DNA of 64,000 nucleotides. Source: Brachionus manjavacas. Taxonomy: Eukaryota; Rotifera; Eurotatoria; Ploima; Brachionidae. Positions 32,520-44,151 of this stretch are shown here, one piece after another (position 1 is the stretch's first letter; each line of letters begins with the position of its first letter). The stretch lies in the NCBI GenBank assembly GCA_019054805.1, contig JAHQIY010000003.1, positions 9,052,001-9,116,000 of the forward strand, read 5' to 3'. The notes under the pieces are model-generated. The model ran no database searches, was not told where the DNA came from, and saw nothing but the letters and a program-made list of their open reading frames with translations. The translations under genes and the position numbers were made by a program.

Positions 32520-35500
32520 CTCGACGTAGAGGAATTCGAATATTTCAAGATGGCAGTATACTCGATGAAAAAAATCTTTGCAATGGATGCCAAAGAACTG
32601 GGGATATGCAATGTTGATACTATTAAGATAATCACTACGGATGAAGAACCAATATTCATCAGACCGTATAGAAAGTCACTTGCAGAACGCGAACACATAA
32701 AAAATGAAGTAACTAAAATGCTCGAAGCCGGTATCATCGAACAATCAACATCGCCTTGGAGCGCACCAGTGGTGCTGATGCCAAAGAAGGATGGCACGAA
32801 AAGATTCGTATAGATTTGTATAGATTACAGAGAACTGAATAAAAAGACTAAAACCGAAAACTGGCCATTACCAAGGATTGAGGACATATTGGACAGACTA
32901 GGTGGTTCAACTTACTTTACCATGTTTGATCTGACCAGTGGATACTGGCAAATAGCAGTGCACTTAGAATCTAAGTGCAAGACTGGTTTCTCGACACCAG
33001 ACGGACACTACCAATTCAAGAGATTACCTTTCGGACTAAGAAACGGACCAGCTCAGTTTTGCAAAATTATGCATCGTGTGTTAGGAGGAAGATCATACTG
33101 CGAAATTTATCTCGATGATATAATTGTTCATTCAAAAACAGCAAAGGAACATTTGGAACACATAAAGCTAGTAGCTGAAGCTCTTAAAAAGGCAGTTTTA
33201 AAAAAAAAGCCTTCCAAATGTAGGTGGTTTGCCAAGAGAATCAAAGTCTTAGGGTATGTTATCACTGATAAAACTGTCGAAATGAACCCTACTAAAGTTG
33301 AAGCGATAAAAAAACGAGCACCACCTAAAAATTTAAAACAGCTTCTTAGTTTCCTCGGAATTGCAAACTACTACCGTAGGTTTGTCAAGGATTATGCAAA
33401 TATCGCACAACCATTGTTCAAACTTCTTAAACTAGACGTTAGATTTGAATGGTTAGAAGCGCAAAATAAAGCTTTTAATACATTAAAGGAAGCCTTAATT
33501 TCGTACCCTATTCTTAGACAACCAAATTTCAAAAGAAGCTTTATAATTCACTCAGATGCATCTTGCATTGCTATCGGAGCTATCCTAGCACAGGTAGACG
33601 AGTTTGGAATGGAATATGTTGTGTGCTATGCTTCAAGACTTCTGACAAAACACGAAGTGAACTACACAATCACTGAGAAGGAATGTCTCTCAGTTGTATT
33701 TGGATTTATAGAGTTTCGAATATACGTATATGGTACAATTGTTGAAGTAGTCACGGATCATGTTGCGTTAAAATGGTTAATGAGTATAAAAAATCCTACG
33801 GCTAGATTGGCGAGATGGGCCATCATGTTACAAGATTACGACATAAAAATAACACATCGCAAAGGAACAGCTCATGGTAACGCCGATGCGATAAGTAGAC
33901 CTGTGTTAATGTTAACTGAGTCTTCAGAAAATAAGGATGACACAGAAGCCAATGTATCCTCAAGGCATCTAGATGTGTATGAGGATAGTGCACTATTACA
34001 TATGTTAAAAATGAATAAACTCCCTTCAGGATTACCTAGGAAACAAGCAAAAAGAGTTACAAAATTGGCAAATATCTACTCCTACGAGCCAATATCAGAT
34101 AAAATATTTCATAGAAACACGAAAGGTGAGGTAGTGTACGTTCCGAAACCCGAAGTCAGAGAGAATCTTATAAGAGATGCTCATTTATTAGGGCATTTTC
34201 AGGCGGAAACCACTTATAATAGATTGAAAAAGGATTATTACTGGCTAAAAATGTGGGACGATGTATTTAAGTTTGTAAACAAATGCGAACCTTGTAAACG
34301 TAACCATCTAGCTATCCCAAAAGAACACTGTGCTAAGGCGACAGCGATCCAAGGGATTTTTGATAGGATTGGAATCGACTTAGTCTTCGGGCTACCAGTA
34401 ACTGCTGAAGGGTACGCAGGAATTATTGTCATTATTGAATACCTGTCTAAACACGCGTTTGCAGAACCTTTTAAAAGTAAAGAAGCAAATGAGATAGCGA
34501 GTATACTGTGGAAATATATTTGTATCTTTGGTCCAAGTAGAGTTGTTACTTCTGATCAAGGGACTGAATTTAATAACTCAGTAATGGACGAACTTCTACG
34601 ACAAGTTGGAGCGGAACATGCAATTACGTCAGCATACCATCCACGAACAAATGGCCAAACAGAAAGATTAAATCGAGAAATAATTACCTGTCTACACAAA
34701 CACTGCTGTGACAATCCGGAAGACTGGCCAAAATGGATTCCGTATGTCCTTTTATCGTACAACACTAGAATACACTCTACCACTAAATATTCACCATTTG
34801 AACTGACATTCGGTCGAAAAATGAACAATTTCAGTGATTGGTCAGCCACGGACGAAACTTTGTCAGAAAATGCAATTTGTTCTAGGGCGGCGGACTTAAA
34901 AAAGTTAAGTGACATAGACCGAACCAAAGCTCTTGAGAATATTGGCAAAGGTAGAGAAAAACAAATGAAGGCACAAAACAAAGCTCACACAATTCAAACT
35001 GAAACCTTACCATTGGGCACCAATGTTTGGATAAAAATTATGGGCTTACATGATAAACTTCATCCTAAATATCAAGGTCCTTTTAAAATCATCGAAATTA
35101 CTAAAAATCAAAATTATATTGTCGAAGACCAGTTCGGCCAAAGACTTAAAGACACATTCCCACTACAACGCTTAAAGGTGGATAAGGCACCATTGAACCC
35201 GGGGGATGAGTCAAATGTTTACAAAGTGGAAAAGGTAATCGATCATAGACTAAGTAAAAACAAAAAGTACGAATTTTATGTAAAATGGTCTGGCTTTTCA
35301 AATAAGCATAATACATGGGAACCGGCGGAAAATTTTATTGATAAGTCCACAATCGATAGATATTGGAAAAAGTTAGGAAAAGAACATCATAAAGATACAA
35401 AAAGCAAAGCTAGGGGGAAGAAACATCAATTCAATTGGATATCATCAGTAACAACAGTTACAATAATATGGTTTCTTCTTATCAGTCTCGCAGGTTGTTT

Positions 35501-37013
35501 TGAAATAAAAGGTAGCTTCTCTGTATGTAATACTCCTACATGGGAAACTAGAGATAAATACACAACATTAAACTTAGACGAAAAATGTCATCCGCATCAT
35601 GTTAACAAAAGAATATGGATTAGAAAAGACTTAAAATTTATGAGAATCACTCCGTTGGTACGGCAAAGCTTAACAATTGACGGAACTGGCTATGAGTGTT
35701 CAATCGTAGAAACATTCATTGAAACATTTAAAAACTTTTTTGGTGCTGAATCTAAGGATGAACAAATAGTTATTAGAAAAATGTCTAAAGAAGAATGTTT
35801 TATAATGGAATTTACTAAAAAATGCCTTGGCAATGTAATGATATGTAAAGACAACCGATGTTTTTTTTCTAAATCGGCACACCCTTCGTACCATTGGCTT
35901 AAGGCCTCTTATGCGTACGGGCTTGTATGCTCATTGAGGTATGTTAATTTACAAAGTGAAAAATCGAAAATATACAACTGTTGTATCGAAGATTTGGAAT
36001 GTAAAACTGAAAATTCGATATATATCTGGAATAAGACAATAATCAACAAATGTCCCTTTAGGAGACTGGATTCAATGTCACTAAACACACCTTTTGACAA
36101 CATATTTAGCAATTCATTTGGTAACCTAATATTCAAGATTATTAACAAAACGGTTTACTGTGACATTGAAATGTTTGAAACATCAGAAGGCTTATTTTTT
36201 ACGAAGAATAAAACGAATTTAGCCAAAAATAAAAATGAAATTGGGACAATCCACGAATTACTACTAGCTGATACAGATAACATAGAACTAAAAACGTATA
36301 ATCTCATTGATAAATTAAAAGAAAATATTTGTTTAAATAAATTGAGGTATTTAAAAATTATGTCACTTGTCGAAGATAATTTTGACATTATAAAAGACAC
36401 AGATCATGACATAATAACTTACTCGAGATATGGTATTGTCTATGTTCCTGTTTGTACTGTTATTGAAAAAATAACAATCGAAAATAATGCTGATTGCTAT
36501 AAAGATCCTAAAGTTAAATTTCAAATAAACTGTACTGAGTCGTACGGACATCTAACGCAATCTAGTATTATAAGGAAAGAGTCAAAATTAATCAGTTGTG
36601 ATGATCGAACGTACTGGATACGTAATATATTAGATAATAACATTAGGATAAGGATTAATAGGAAAGATTTTGAAATAACTTACTGGAAAAAAGGGATAGA
36701 AATAAATAACGAAATTAGCGAACTAGATAGTTTAGAATTCAATCATATAAATTTATTATTAAATTATAGTGATAGAGAAAGGAACTCAGTAATGAATGAA
36801 TATTTTAAAAGCGATACAGAAGTGTACATTGCATCACACCTAGAAAGTGTTAGAAAAGGGTCAATGGACAAAATATCTGAATTTTTTGATACAGTCACAA
36901 TAAAGAAACAGAGATTAATTCTTAAAATTGTAGGGTTAATTCTTTTCTTTATTTATAAAATATGTTTAGATTCATTTCATTTATTTATAAAATATTTAGC
37001 AGAAAAAATATAA
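32520..37013 (+). other. pol plus envelope-like part of the Ty3/Gypsy element
   Basis: Reverse transcriptase with IYLDDIIVHS (YxDD box), an RNase H with FIIHSDASCIAIGAIL, integrase zinc finger (GHFQAETTYNRL, CEPCKRNH) and catalytic core (IGIDLVFGLP, TSDQGTEFNN, HPRTNGQTERLNRE), then a chromodomain (YEFYVKWSGFSNKHNTWEPA). The frame continues past it into about 540 residues with a hydrophobic start (TTVTIIWFLLISLAGC), many cysteines and a C-terminal membrane segment (ILKIVGLILFFIYKIC), an envelope-like layout. About one interruption is present in the coding region. Confidence 0.88.
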
Positions 37014-37132
37014 GAAATAATCCGAGAATAAACAACACTGAAGAAATAGCTCAGGTCCATATAGAAGAAAACAATAGCGAATCATATGAACTTGCAATTC
37101 GAAATATGTTTAAATTAACAGAACCAAATACT

Positions 37133-37169
<37 letters not shown>

Positions 37170-37415
37170 AATTTAAAGACTTGTTTAAACCGGTTATGTC
37201 AGAAAAAAGGAATGTAAAAGAAAATTAAAGGTATGGTGAATGGACAGAAACAGACAATACCAATCAAGCAACTTACCTGGATATTTTTTTTTCTTTCTTC
37301 AGATCATCTTTATTTTTTTTTAAACTTTAAATATTTTGTCTCGATAAAGTAAAATATTTTTTATATTTTCTATTTTCTTATCATCAGGGTCGATGATGGC
37401 TTAAACCGGGGGATC

Positions 37416-37734
37416 TGTTACCCACACTTTAAGCACTCACTCACTTGATGATCAACTCGTGTTTAAATCATTTATAGAGAATACGTGACTATATTATTAA
37501 TGTTATTAATATGTTATTAATTAACACGCCTCGCAATACTTCTAGAATCAGAATGGAATCCTATTCTAGAAGATTCATTATTCCTAACGAGATACAGATG
37601 TCAACGCTTTATTTAAGAAACGAACACAATCCTTGTAAGAAGATATTATATTATATTATATTATTATATTACTTTATATTTATATTATTGCAATAAACTA
37701 TTAAACAACTATCCTTGTTATTCTTCCAGTAACA
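37416..37734 (+). repeat. 3' LTR of the Ty3/Gypsy element
   Basis: 319 bp, matching the 5' LTR. It is followed by the AGTT target duplication. Confidence 0.95.
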
Positions 37735-37738
37735 AGTT

Positions 37739-40700
37739 TAATTGAAAATCTTACTAATTGGATTTAATTCTTAGCTTAAACAGATAGATAGCTTAAACAA
37801 AAACTTCCTCAATCTTTTGATAGATATCCTCAGAAACTTGAATGAAGTCATTCAGTCAATTGAAGAGAATCCGAAATTCTTCTCTAGCCTTGTTAAAAGT
37901 CATCTTGGCGTAAACTATGCGAATTTTGTTTTGAACAAATTAGTCTCAGAACTCGACTTGAATGAAACCAGAAGTTCAGCTTCGATTTCACTCGACGACA
38001 ACGATATGGACTTTGTTAATGACGATGAATAAAAAACTAACTGAACTAACTTGAACTAACGCATCTGTTAAAAGAAGAAAATTGCATTGGTTTTGAATTA
38101 GAGCTAAAAAACAAAAAAAAATTGGCATTTTTTTCAGTGTACTCTAGTCCGACTACACCATTAAATCTTAATTTATTAATTTTCATCAGCAAAACTTTTG
38201 AAAACTTTATAATCCTCGGAGATTTGAACGCTAAAAACACACTATGGCATTGCTTGAAAGATGATATAAAAGGTAAAATTCTAGAAAACGCTCTAATTGA
38301 ACTTAACCTCCATGTTTTAAACGGTACAAGTTTTAATTTTAATCGTGGAAAAAGTGCCTCTCAATTTGTTCAAATTCGGTTCGTAAATATTTTGAAAACC
38401 ATACCGTCTTAGATGAAGAAATAAGTGACCATCAACCAACAATTACCACATTCAAGAGCCTGCACGGTGAACCTAAAAAAGTCACCTTAAGAAAAACCAA
38501 TTGGCAAAAGTTCGACGAAATGATAATGGATTCAATATCACCGAAAAGTATGGTTGTAAATAAACTTGATCTTGACAATGAGCTCGAAAACATAGTTAAA
38601 ACTATTAATTCTTCAATCGAATCTTGCACAGAGACTGTGACATTTACCTCAAAAGCGATTCATCCAAAACCTAATCCACACACACTCGTATTAGAAATAA
38701 GAGCAAAACGCAAAATTCAGAGATTCAAGAAAAAAATCAACTCACCTCTCTTGGTTAAGCTCTTAAATTTTCTCAATAATCGCGTCCGTAAACAAACAGA
38801 CTCCCTCAAATCAGCAAGATTAATCAATGAATTTCAAGATCTAAGGTTTTTTAATCAAAGTGACTCAAAAGCTGGGAGACATTAAAACGACTTGATCAAG
38901 GTGATTCAATTCAGACTAATAAACACAGAAAAATAACTAGAATAAAAGATTCAAATGGTTCTTATCTGAATTCAAATCAACAGATAGCAAACGCTTTCAG
39001 AGAAAATCTCGAGAAGGTTTTTAATTGTGATAGGCCAATCAAACAAACTGAGTCAAACACGCACCTACCGAACGATATCAATAGTGCTTTGATCACGGAA
39101 AACGAGTTTTTTAAGGCATTAAAATTAATTAAACCAAAAGCGGCCCCAGGTTTTGACAAGGTAAACAACAAAATTAAAAAAAATCTCCCACTACCTTTTT
39201 TGAAACGTATTTTCAACCTTTTTAACTCATCAATCAAGTTAGGACATATTCCCTCAGTCTTTAAACAATCAAAAATTATTATGCTACACAAGAAAGGAAA
39301 ACCACCAGATGATTTAGATTCTTTTAGACCTATTTCTCTCATAAGTTGTTTAGCCATGCTTCAAGAAAAAATTATAAACCAAAAGCTCAAACGCTGGATA
39401 GAATCAAACTCGCTTCTCCCTACTTGCCAATCCGGATTTAGAGAAAAAATGAGCACACATGACCACATTTTTCGGCTTAGTCAGGCAGTTTTCAGCGGTT
39501 TCAGTAAAAAAGAATACACCGGGACAGTCTTTTTTGACCTCGAAAAAGCTTTTGACAAAACATCACATCAAAGAATTTTGTTTAAACTAAAAAGAACAAG
39601 AATTAATCAGTACATTTTCAATTGGCTCAAAGATTTTCTTGCAAATCGAAAATTCAAAGTTAGCGTAAACAACACGTTGTCTAGAGAGTTAAATAATATT
39701 GCTGGAGTCCCACAGGGAAGCTGTCTGTCACCAACTCTTTTTTTGATTTACTTTAGCGATATTATTAATGTAATCCCGAAAAGTGTCCGAGTTGCTCTCT
39801 ACGCCGATGATCTCTGTATCTGGGTGACCAGGAAATCCATGAAACAAATTGAAAAAAGCTCCGCCATAAACAATATAATTCAGTTTTGCAAAGACTGGGG
39901 TCTAAAAATTAACTCAAAGAAAACGGTCTATTCAGTTTTTACAACTGCCGGGTATCGTGCTGGATACGAAACAAAATACAAATTAAACCTAAAACTCGAG
40001 AACTCATCAATTCCAATGGAACCATTTCCTACTCTTTTAGGCATTATTCTTGATCCCAAACTGAACTTCAAAAACTACTAGAAAATTTAAAAGTGAGAGT
40101 AAACGTAAAAATAAATATGATCCGTAGGATTAAAAGCCTTAAGTTACAAAACTCAACAAAACTATGCAAAGTTGTATTCAAAAAATTTATCAGATCGCTG
40201 CTAGACTACACGTTTATTCCATTATCATGCTCTACTCAAAAAATTCTTCCCGACTTACAAAAAGTTCAAAACAATATATTGAGACACAAAGAATTCTTTC
40301 CAATAAAAACTAAAATTACTTGTATTCACAGCAAATTAGAATTAGACCTGCTATCGACACGAACCGAAAAGCTTTTAGATAATAACTTCAAAAATAGACT
40401 TAATCATGAACAAATTATGGAAGAACTAGCTGAGTTTGAATCAATTCCTCGCTGCGAATCAAAATTCAAATCACTGTTCGAGAACCTAAGCCACTATCAC
40501 GACTCAGCCCGAAAAGAGAAATAAGTTGATTCAGCTTTTAGAATTAATTCGATGCATTTTTCTAATTTTTTTTATTTTACTTTTGCAAATTTTGTATTAA
40601 TTTTACCCAGTAACTAACTTATTTGAATTTTTTTTTATTTTTATTTTATTCAATTTTACTTAGAAAACCTAAATTTATAATTATCTCATTTAAAATTTTA

Positions 40701-40795
40701 TCGTTAGGCTGAAAAGAAGGACTAGATTCATTCTACACAGCCTGAGGGTCTCCCTCAAATTATTTAATTAAATAAAATAAATAAATAAAAGCCGA
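37739..40795 (+). mobile_element. LINE (Jockey/CR1-type, APE-RT), full 3' end, decayed
   Basis: An ORF1-like remnant (37796-38032, LKQIDS...FVNDDE) is followed by an ORF2 that begins inside the apurinic endonuclease domain (FENFIILGDLNAKNTLWHC; EISDHQPTI), so the first third of that domain is missing. The reverse transcriptase is well kept: KLIKPKAAPGFDKV, FRPISLISCLA, GTVFFDLEKAFD, AGVPQGSCLSPTLF and ALYADDLCIW. Frame changes occur near 38395, 38875 and 40082. The 3' end has a small AGGG/CCCT hairpin (CTGAGGGTCTCCCTCA) followed by ATTTAATTAAATAAAATAAA. It starts immediately at the right edge of the Ty3/Gypsy target duplication, so the Gypsy element may have landed in or beside it. Confidence 0.88.
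39089..40524 (+). pseudogene. LINE reverse transcriptase, C-terminal half of ORF2
   Basis: Two overlapping-phase stretches (39089-40081 and 40093-40524) cover fingers, palm (YADD) and thumb, and the C-terminal CR1/Jockey region (LLDYTFIPLSCSTQKILPDL; QNNILRHKEFF). The stop after FKNY at 40082 interrupts them. The enzyme would copy its own RNA at a nicked target. This copy cannot do so as it stands. Confidence 0.85.
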
Positions 40796-41215
40796 AAAGG
40801 ATGAAACTGATACATCCAATAATTCTATAAGGCGATATTTAGTGATATATCATGTTCAATTATTTATCAGTGTATCAGTTCTTGACAAAAGACGTTATTT
40901 ATATAATTGGATTGCTTTTTTGATTTCAAATTTACTCAAGCTACTTTTTGTCTAGTTAAAGGGCTATTAAGTAATTTTAAAATTAATAAGCAACTTATTT
41001 AATAAGAAATTAAAGTCTTTCTATTGAGAAAAATGTGAATTAATGTTGGCCTTAATCAAGTGTCAAAATTAATTTTCAGCTGAAAATCAGTTGAAAAAAA
41101 ACTTATTAAATTTTTGCTTATTATTAACTTAAAAATTATTTGAAAAATTAAAAACTATCATTTAATAATTAAATAAATTTTTTAAAAAAATTATCATCGA
41201 TTATTTTCGATTTTA

Positions 41216-42350
41216 TTTTATTTTATTTATTTATTTGTTTTCTGTACCGAGCTAAAGCTCCTTCAGAATAAATAAAAAATAAAATAAAAAAATAAAATAA
41301 AAATAAAATTAAAGTTAATAAAATGAGATAAAAAAAATAAAATAAAAATAAAGTAAAATAAGATAAATAAATTAAAGTTGAAAAGACATAAATTGGAAAA
41401 GATTGTTTCATGTGGCACATGTTTAAATAGTTCAAGTTTCAGGAAAAAAAGAAGAAATAGTAAGGTAGCAATTACACAATGGAGTTGGGTATTCAATATA
41501 TCTTGATTCGAAACCTTCCTTGTATTCTTTCACCAGTCTTTCAACCAATGGAATAGAATGACTCAGTCCTGTCCCAACATATTTCTCGCTCAACTCAAAA
41601 AGACGATTCGAGACTGTTAGTAATTTTAGTTTATTAAAAGCTTCATGTTGCACGATGTTGGAGGGAGTATCATATTTTAACTTAAGGATAGATCTTACTG
41701 CTGTATTCTGAATTACTTGTAGTTTTTTGATATTATTTTCTGAAAATGAATTTAAGCAAGGAAAAGAATAGTCTAAAATCGATCCGACTAAAGATTTATA
41801 TAAATTTCCTAGTGTGTTTTGATTGAGACCCAATTTTTTGTTTGACAATATCTTAATAATATTTAGCCTTTTGTTGCAGCGTTCTTTAATTTCGTCTACT
41901 AGTATATTAAAGTTTAACTTAGAATCAAATTTAATACCAAGAAACTTGATTTCTTTTTGGCTCACTATTCTGTTTCCATAGATTTTTAAGTTTAGATTAT
42001 CACCCTCTTTTTTGTACCTAGAAAAGACTACTGAACATGACTTTTCAACTGATATCTTCATTTTCCATTTAATAAGCCATTGTTCTAGTTCGTTGGTGTA
42101 TTTATTAATCTTATTTTCTAGGTTCCCTTTCTTGTTATAAATGAAGAATGTAACTAGATCATCTGCGAAAAGCAGAGAGTATTCATTATTTGTTTTGTTT
42201 CTTTTTGGGATGTCATTAATAAATATACTAAATAAAATAGGACTAATTACTGAGCCTTGAGGAACACTTGCAGTTATTTGATATTCGTCGCTCAATTGGT
42301 CATTCACATTTACCTTAAATGTCCTACTATCTAAAAAGGATCTAATCCAG
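41216..42350 (-). mobile_element. LINE, 5'-truncated, with open RT C-terminal half and intact 3' tail
   Basis: On the minus strand the frame is open from the truncation at about 42350 to 41432 (IRSFLDSRTFKVNVNDQL, VPQGSVISPILFSIFINDIP, LLFADDLV). The box is FADD. The C-terminal block (VGSILDYSFPCLNSFSENNI, VIQNTAVRSIL) is typical of Jockey/CR1-group LINEs. The 3' UTR is short and ends in the hairpin module (ACCGAGCTAAAGCTCC read on plus) and an (AAATA)n tail. With no internal stop over about 300 codons, this is a fairly young insertion. Its truncated 5' side abuts the tail of another copy at 42352. Confidence 0.88.
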
Positions 42351-42351
42351 T

Positions 42352-42510
42352 TATTTATTTTATTTATTTATTTGTTTTCTGTACCGAGCTAAAGCTCCTT
42401 CAGAATAAATAAAAAATAAAATAAAATAATAAAATAACGAAATATATAAATAATAAATATATAAATAATAAATAATAAAAATAAATAAATAATAAATATC
42501 CAATGGGGTA
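42352..42510 (-). repeat. LINE 3'-terminal hairpin module (copy 4) with AT-rich remnant
   Basis: It is almost identical to the 3' end at 41216-41275, then dissolves into AAATAATA-type simple sequence. The LINE at 41216-42350 appears to have inserted at its tail. Confidence 0.75.
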
Positions 42511-44130
42511 TTTTATGAAACTCAATCAATATTTTTTTAATTCCTAATTTCCTTGGGAAATTATCTGAAACATGGTAAGGATATTATTTGAAACAATTAT
42601 TATATTTAAATTAAGTATTTTATTAACATTAATTTTTTATTAAAATAAACTATCTTTAAAATTAGTTTCTAGTTTTTTTCTAGGAAATTAAGTCTCTTGG
42701 CATTTTAATAGCTATTTAATGATTGAAAATGATCTTTCGAATTCGACTGATCACGATTTTAAATACAATTGAAAAACAATTAGGAAACATTAAAGAGACT
42801 CAATTTAATAACAACATTAGGTAAATACTTGGTGAAATTATTGGTACTTTTTGAAAAATTATTAGTTAGTTGAAATGTCACTCAAGTTAAAAGACAAAAG
42901 TCAATAAATGTAATAGAAGCAGGAGTAATTTTATACAATATTTTTTAAAAATAAATTTTTTAAATTTATAATTTTATTTGAGTTAATAAAAATTCAATTG
43001 CAAAATAAATTTCTAATTATTTACATTAAAAAATCATTTTGATAATTATTTTTAACAAAATTTTTGTAAAAAAGTAATTATTTCTTATATAAGGTAATAT
43101 TTAGTCAGCTAGAAATAGCGATCTTAGATTTGATGTGCTTTGATTTTTAAATTGATGATTTAATATTTCCACTTAAGATATTAGTTTAAACAACCAGACT
43201 GAATACAGTAAACAACTAAAAATTTCTCAATGTTGATTAACAGAAGTCAATCTTGAGACTAATTCAAAAAATCTATTCAAGTATTTTGTTAACCCAAGTA
43301 CATCTTGTATTACAATTATTAAAATCGTTTCAGATCCTGTCCTCTATAAAAAGAGGCCGACCAGCAAAAAACAAAAAATGGTATTATTTTTTAATTGTGA
43401 GTTTTTTTGTTTTTACTTTTGCTAAAACAATAATTTTTTCCTACAGAATAATTAAATTTACTATTCTTTATTTTATTTTTGGCTACTTTTTACTTTTATT
43501 TTGCTACTGGATTCATTAAATTTACTACTAAATAATTATTAGCCTTTTTTTCACTTTCAGCGGGTTTTGAACCCTAGATCCTCTGTTTGCAAGATGTTGC
43601 ACTATGATACACTATTTATTTTAATATATTTATAATCTTTTATTTTAATTGACATAAAAATATAATTTAGTTCAATTTGTGTTTGAATTTCACGCAATTT
43701 AAAAAAGATCATTTAAAAATTGAAAAAAAAATTATTGTATAATTTTTGAAGAAAAAATTATAATTAATAATAAATTTCATGGTAATTAATTTATTAAAAA
43801 TAACACAAGTCATGTTTGATTTTGATCATTTATCCCTGTGTAAAAATTACTCAAAAAAGGTTTAAGTATTTAACTTATTTTTTTCTTTTTATTTATCTTT
43901 TTTAGTTTAATTGTTAATTTTATGCTTCTACAGAATTGGCATTAATATAGTCAATTAATTTTTATACAAATTAAAAAGTTTAAATAATTAAAAAATATTT
44001 TCTGATCCAAAAATTGAACATTTTCTGTTGAAAAAATCTTTATTAATGGAAAATCTTTTAAAATTAAAATACATCTTCGAATTTCGGTTACGTTTGTTCT
44101 GAAGATTTTTCGTCATTTGATTTTTTAAAA
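42511..44130. other. Intergenic, nothing firmly recognised
   Basis: It contains the tRNA-like relic at 43560-43612. An 88-codon plus-strand frame at 43253-43519 has one KRGRPAKNKKW patch like a transposon AT hook but no other support. Confidence 0.35.
43560..43612 (-). pseudogene. tRNA-Ala(TGC)-like relic or SINE head
   Basis: Read on the minus strand: a B-box/T-arm-like GGGTTCAAAACCC, preceded by CTTGCAAACAGAGG, which matches the anticodon arm of tRNA-Ala with TGC, and by a degraded D-arm (TAGTGTATCATAGTGC). The acceptor stem is missing, so this is not a functional tRNA. A tRNA-derived SINE head is equally possible. Confidence 0.35.
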
Positions 44131-44151
44131 CTAACATTTTATTCCAACCTT

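Larger units (their letters stand above)
30264..37734 (+). mobile_element. Ty3/Gypsy LTR retrotransposon with chromodomain and envelope-like region (young copy)
   Basis: The element is 7471 bp. It has two 319-bp LTRs that look identical (TGTTACCC...AGTAACA) and a 4-bp target duplication AGTT at 30260-30263 and 37735-37738. A primer-binding-type sequence follows the 5' LTR and a purine-rich tract precedes the 3' LTR. Parts in order: gag with CCHC knuckle, retropepsin, reverse transcriptase, RNase H, integrase, chromodomain, envelope-like segment. That order is Ty3/Gypsy (Metaviridae), chromovirus-like. It looks nearly whole with about one interruption in the coding region. Identical LTRs mean a very recent insertion. 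Confidence 0.95.

Noticed and set aside
43253-43519. 88-codon ORF with KRGRPAKNKKW as an AT-hook gene
   Set aside because: Only one short basic patch; the rest is hydrophobic AT-rich translation without homology signs, and it has no ATG context or exon partner.
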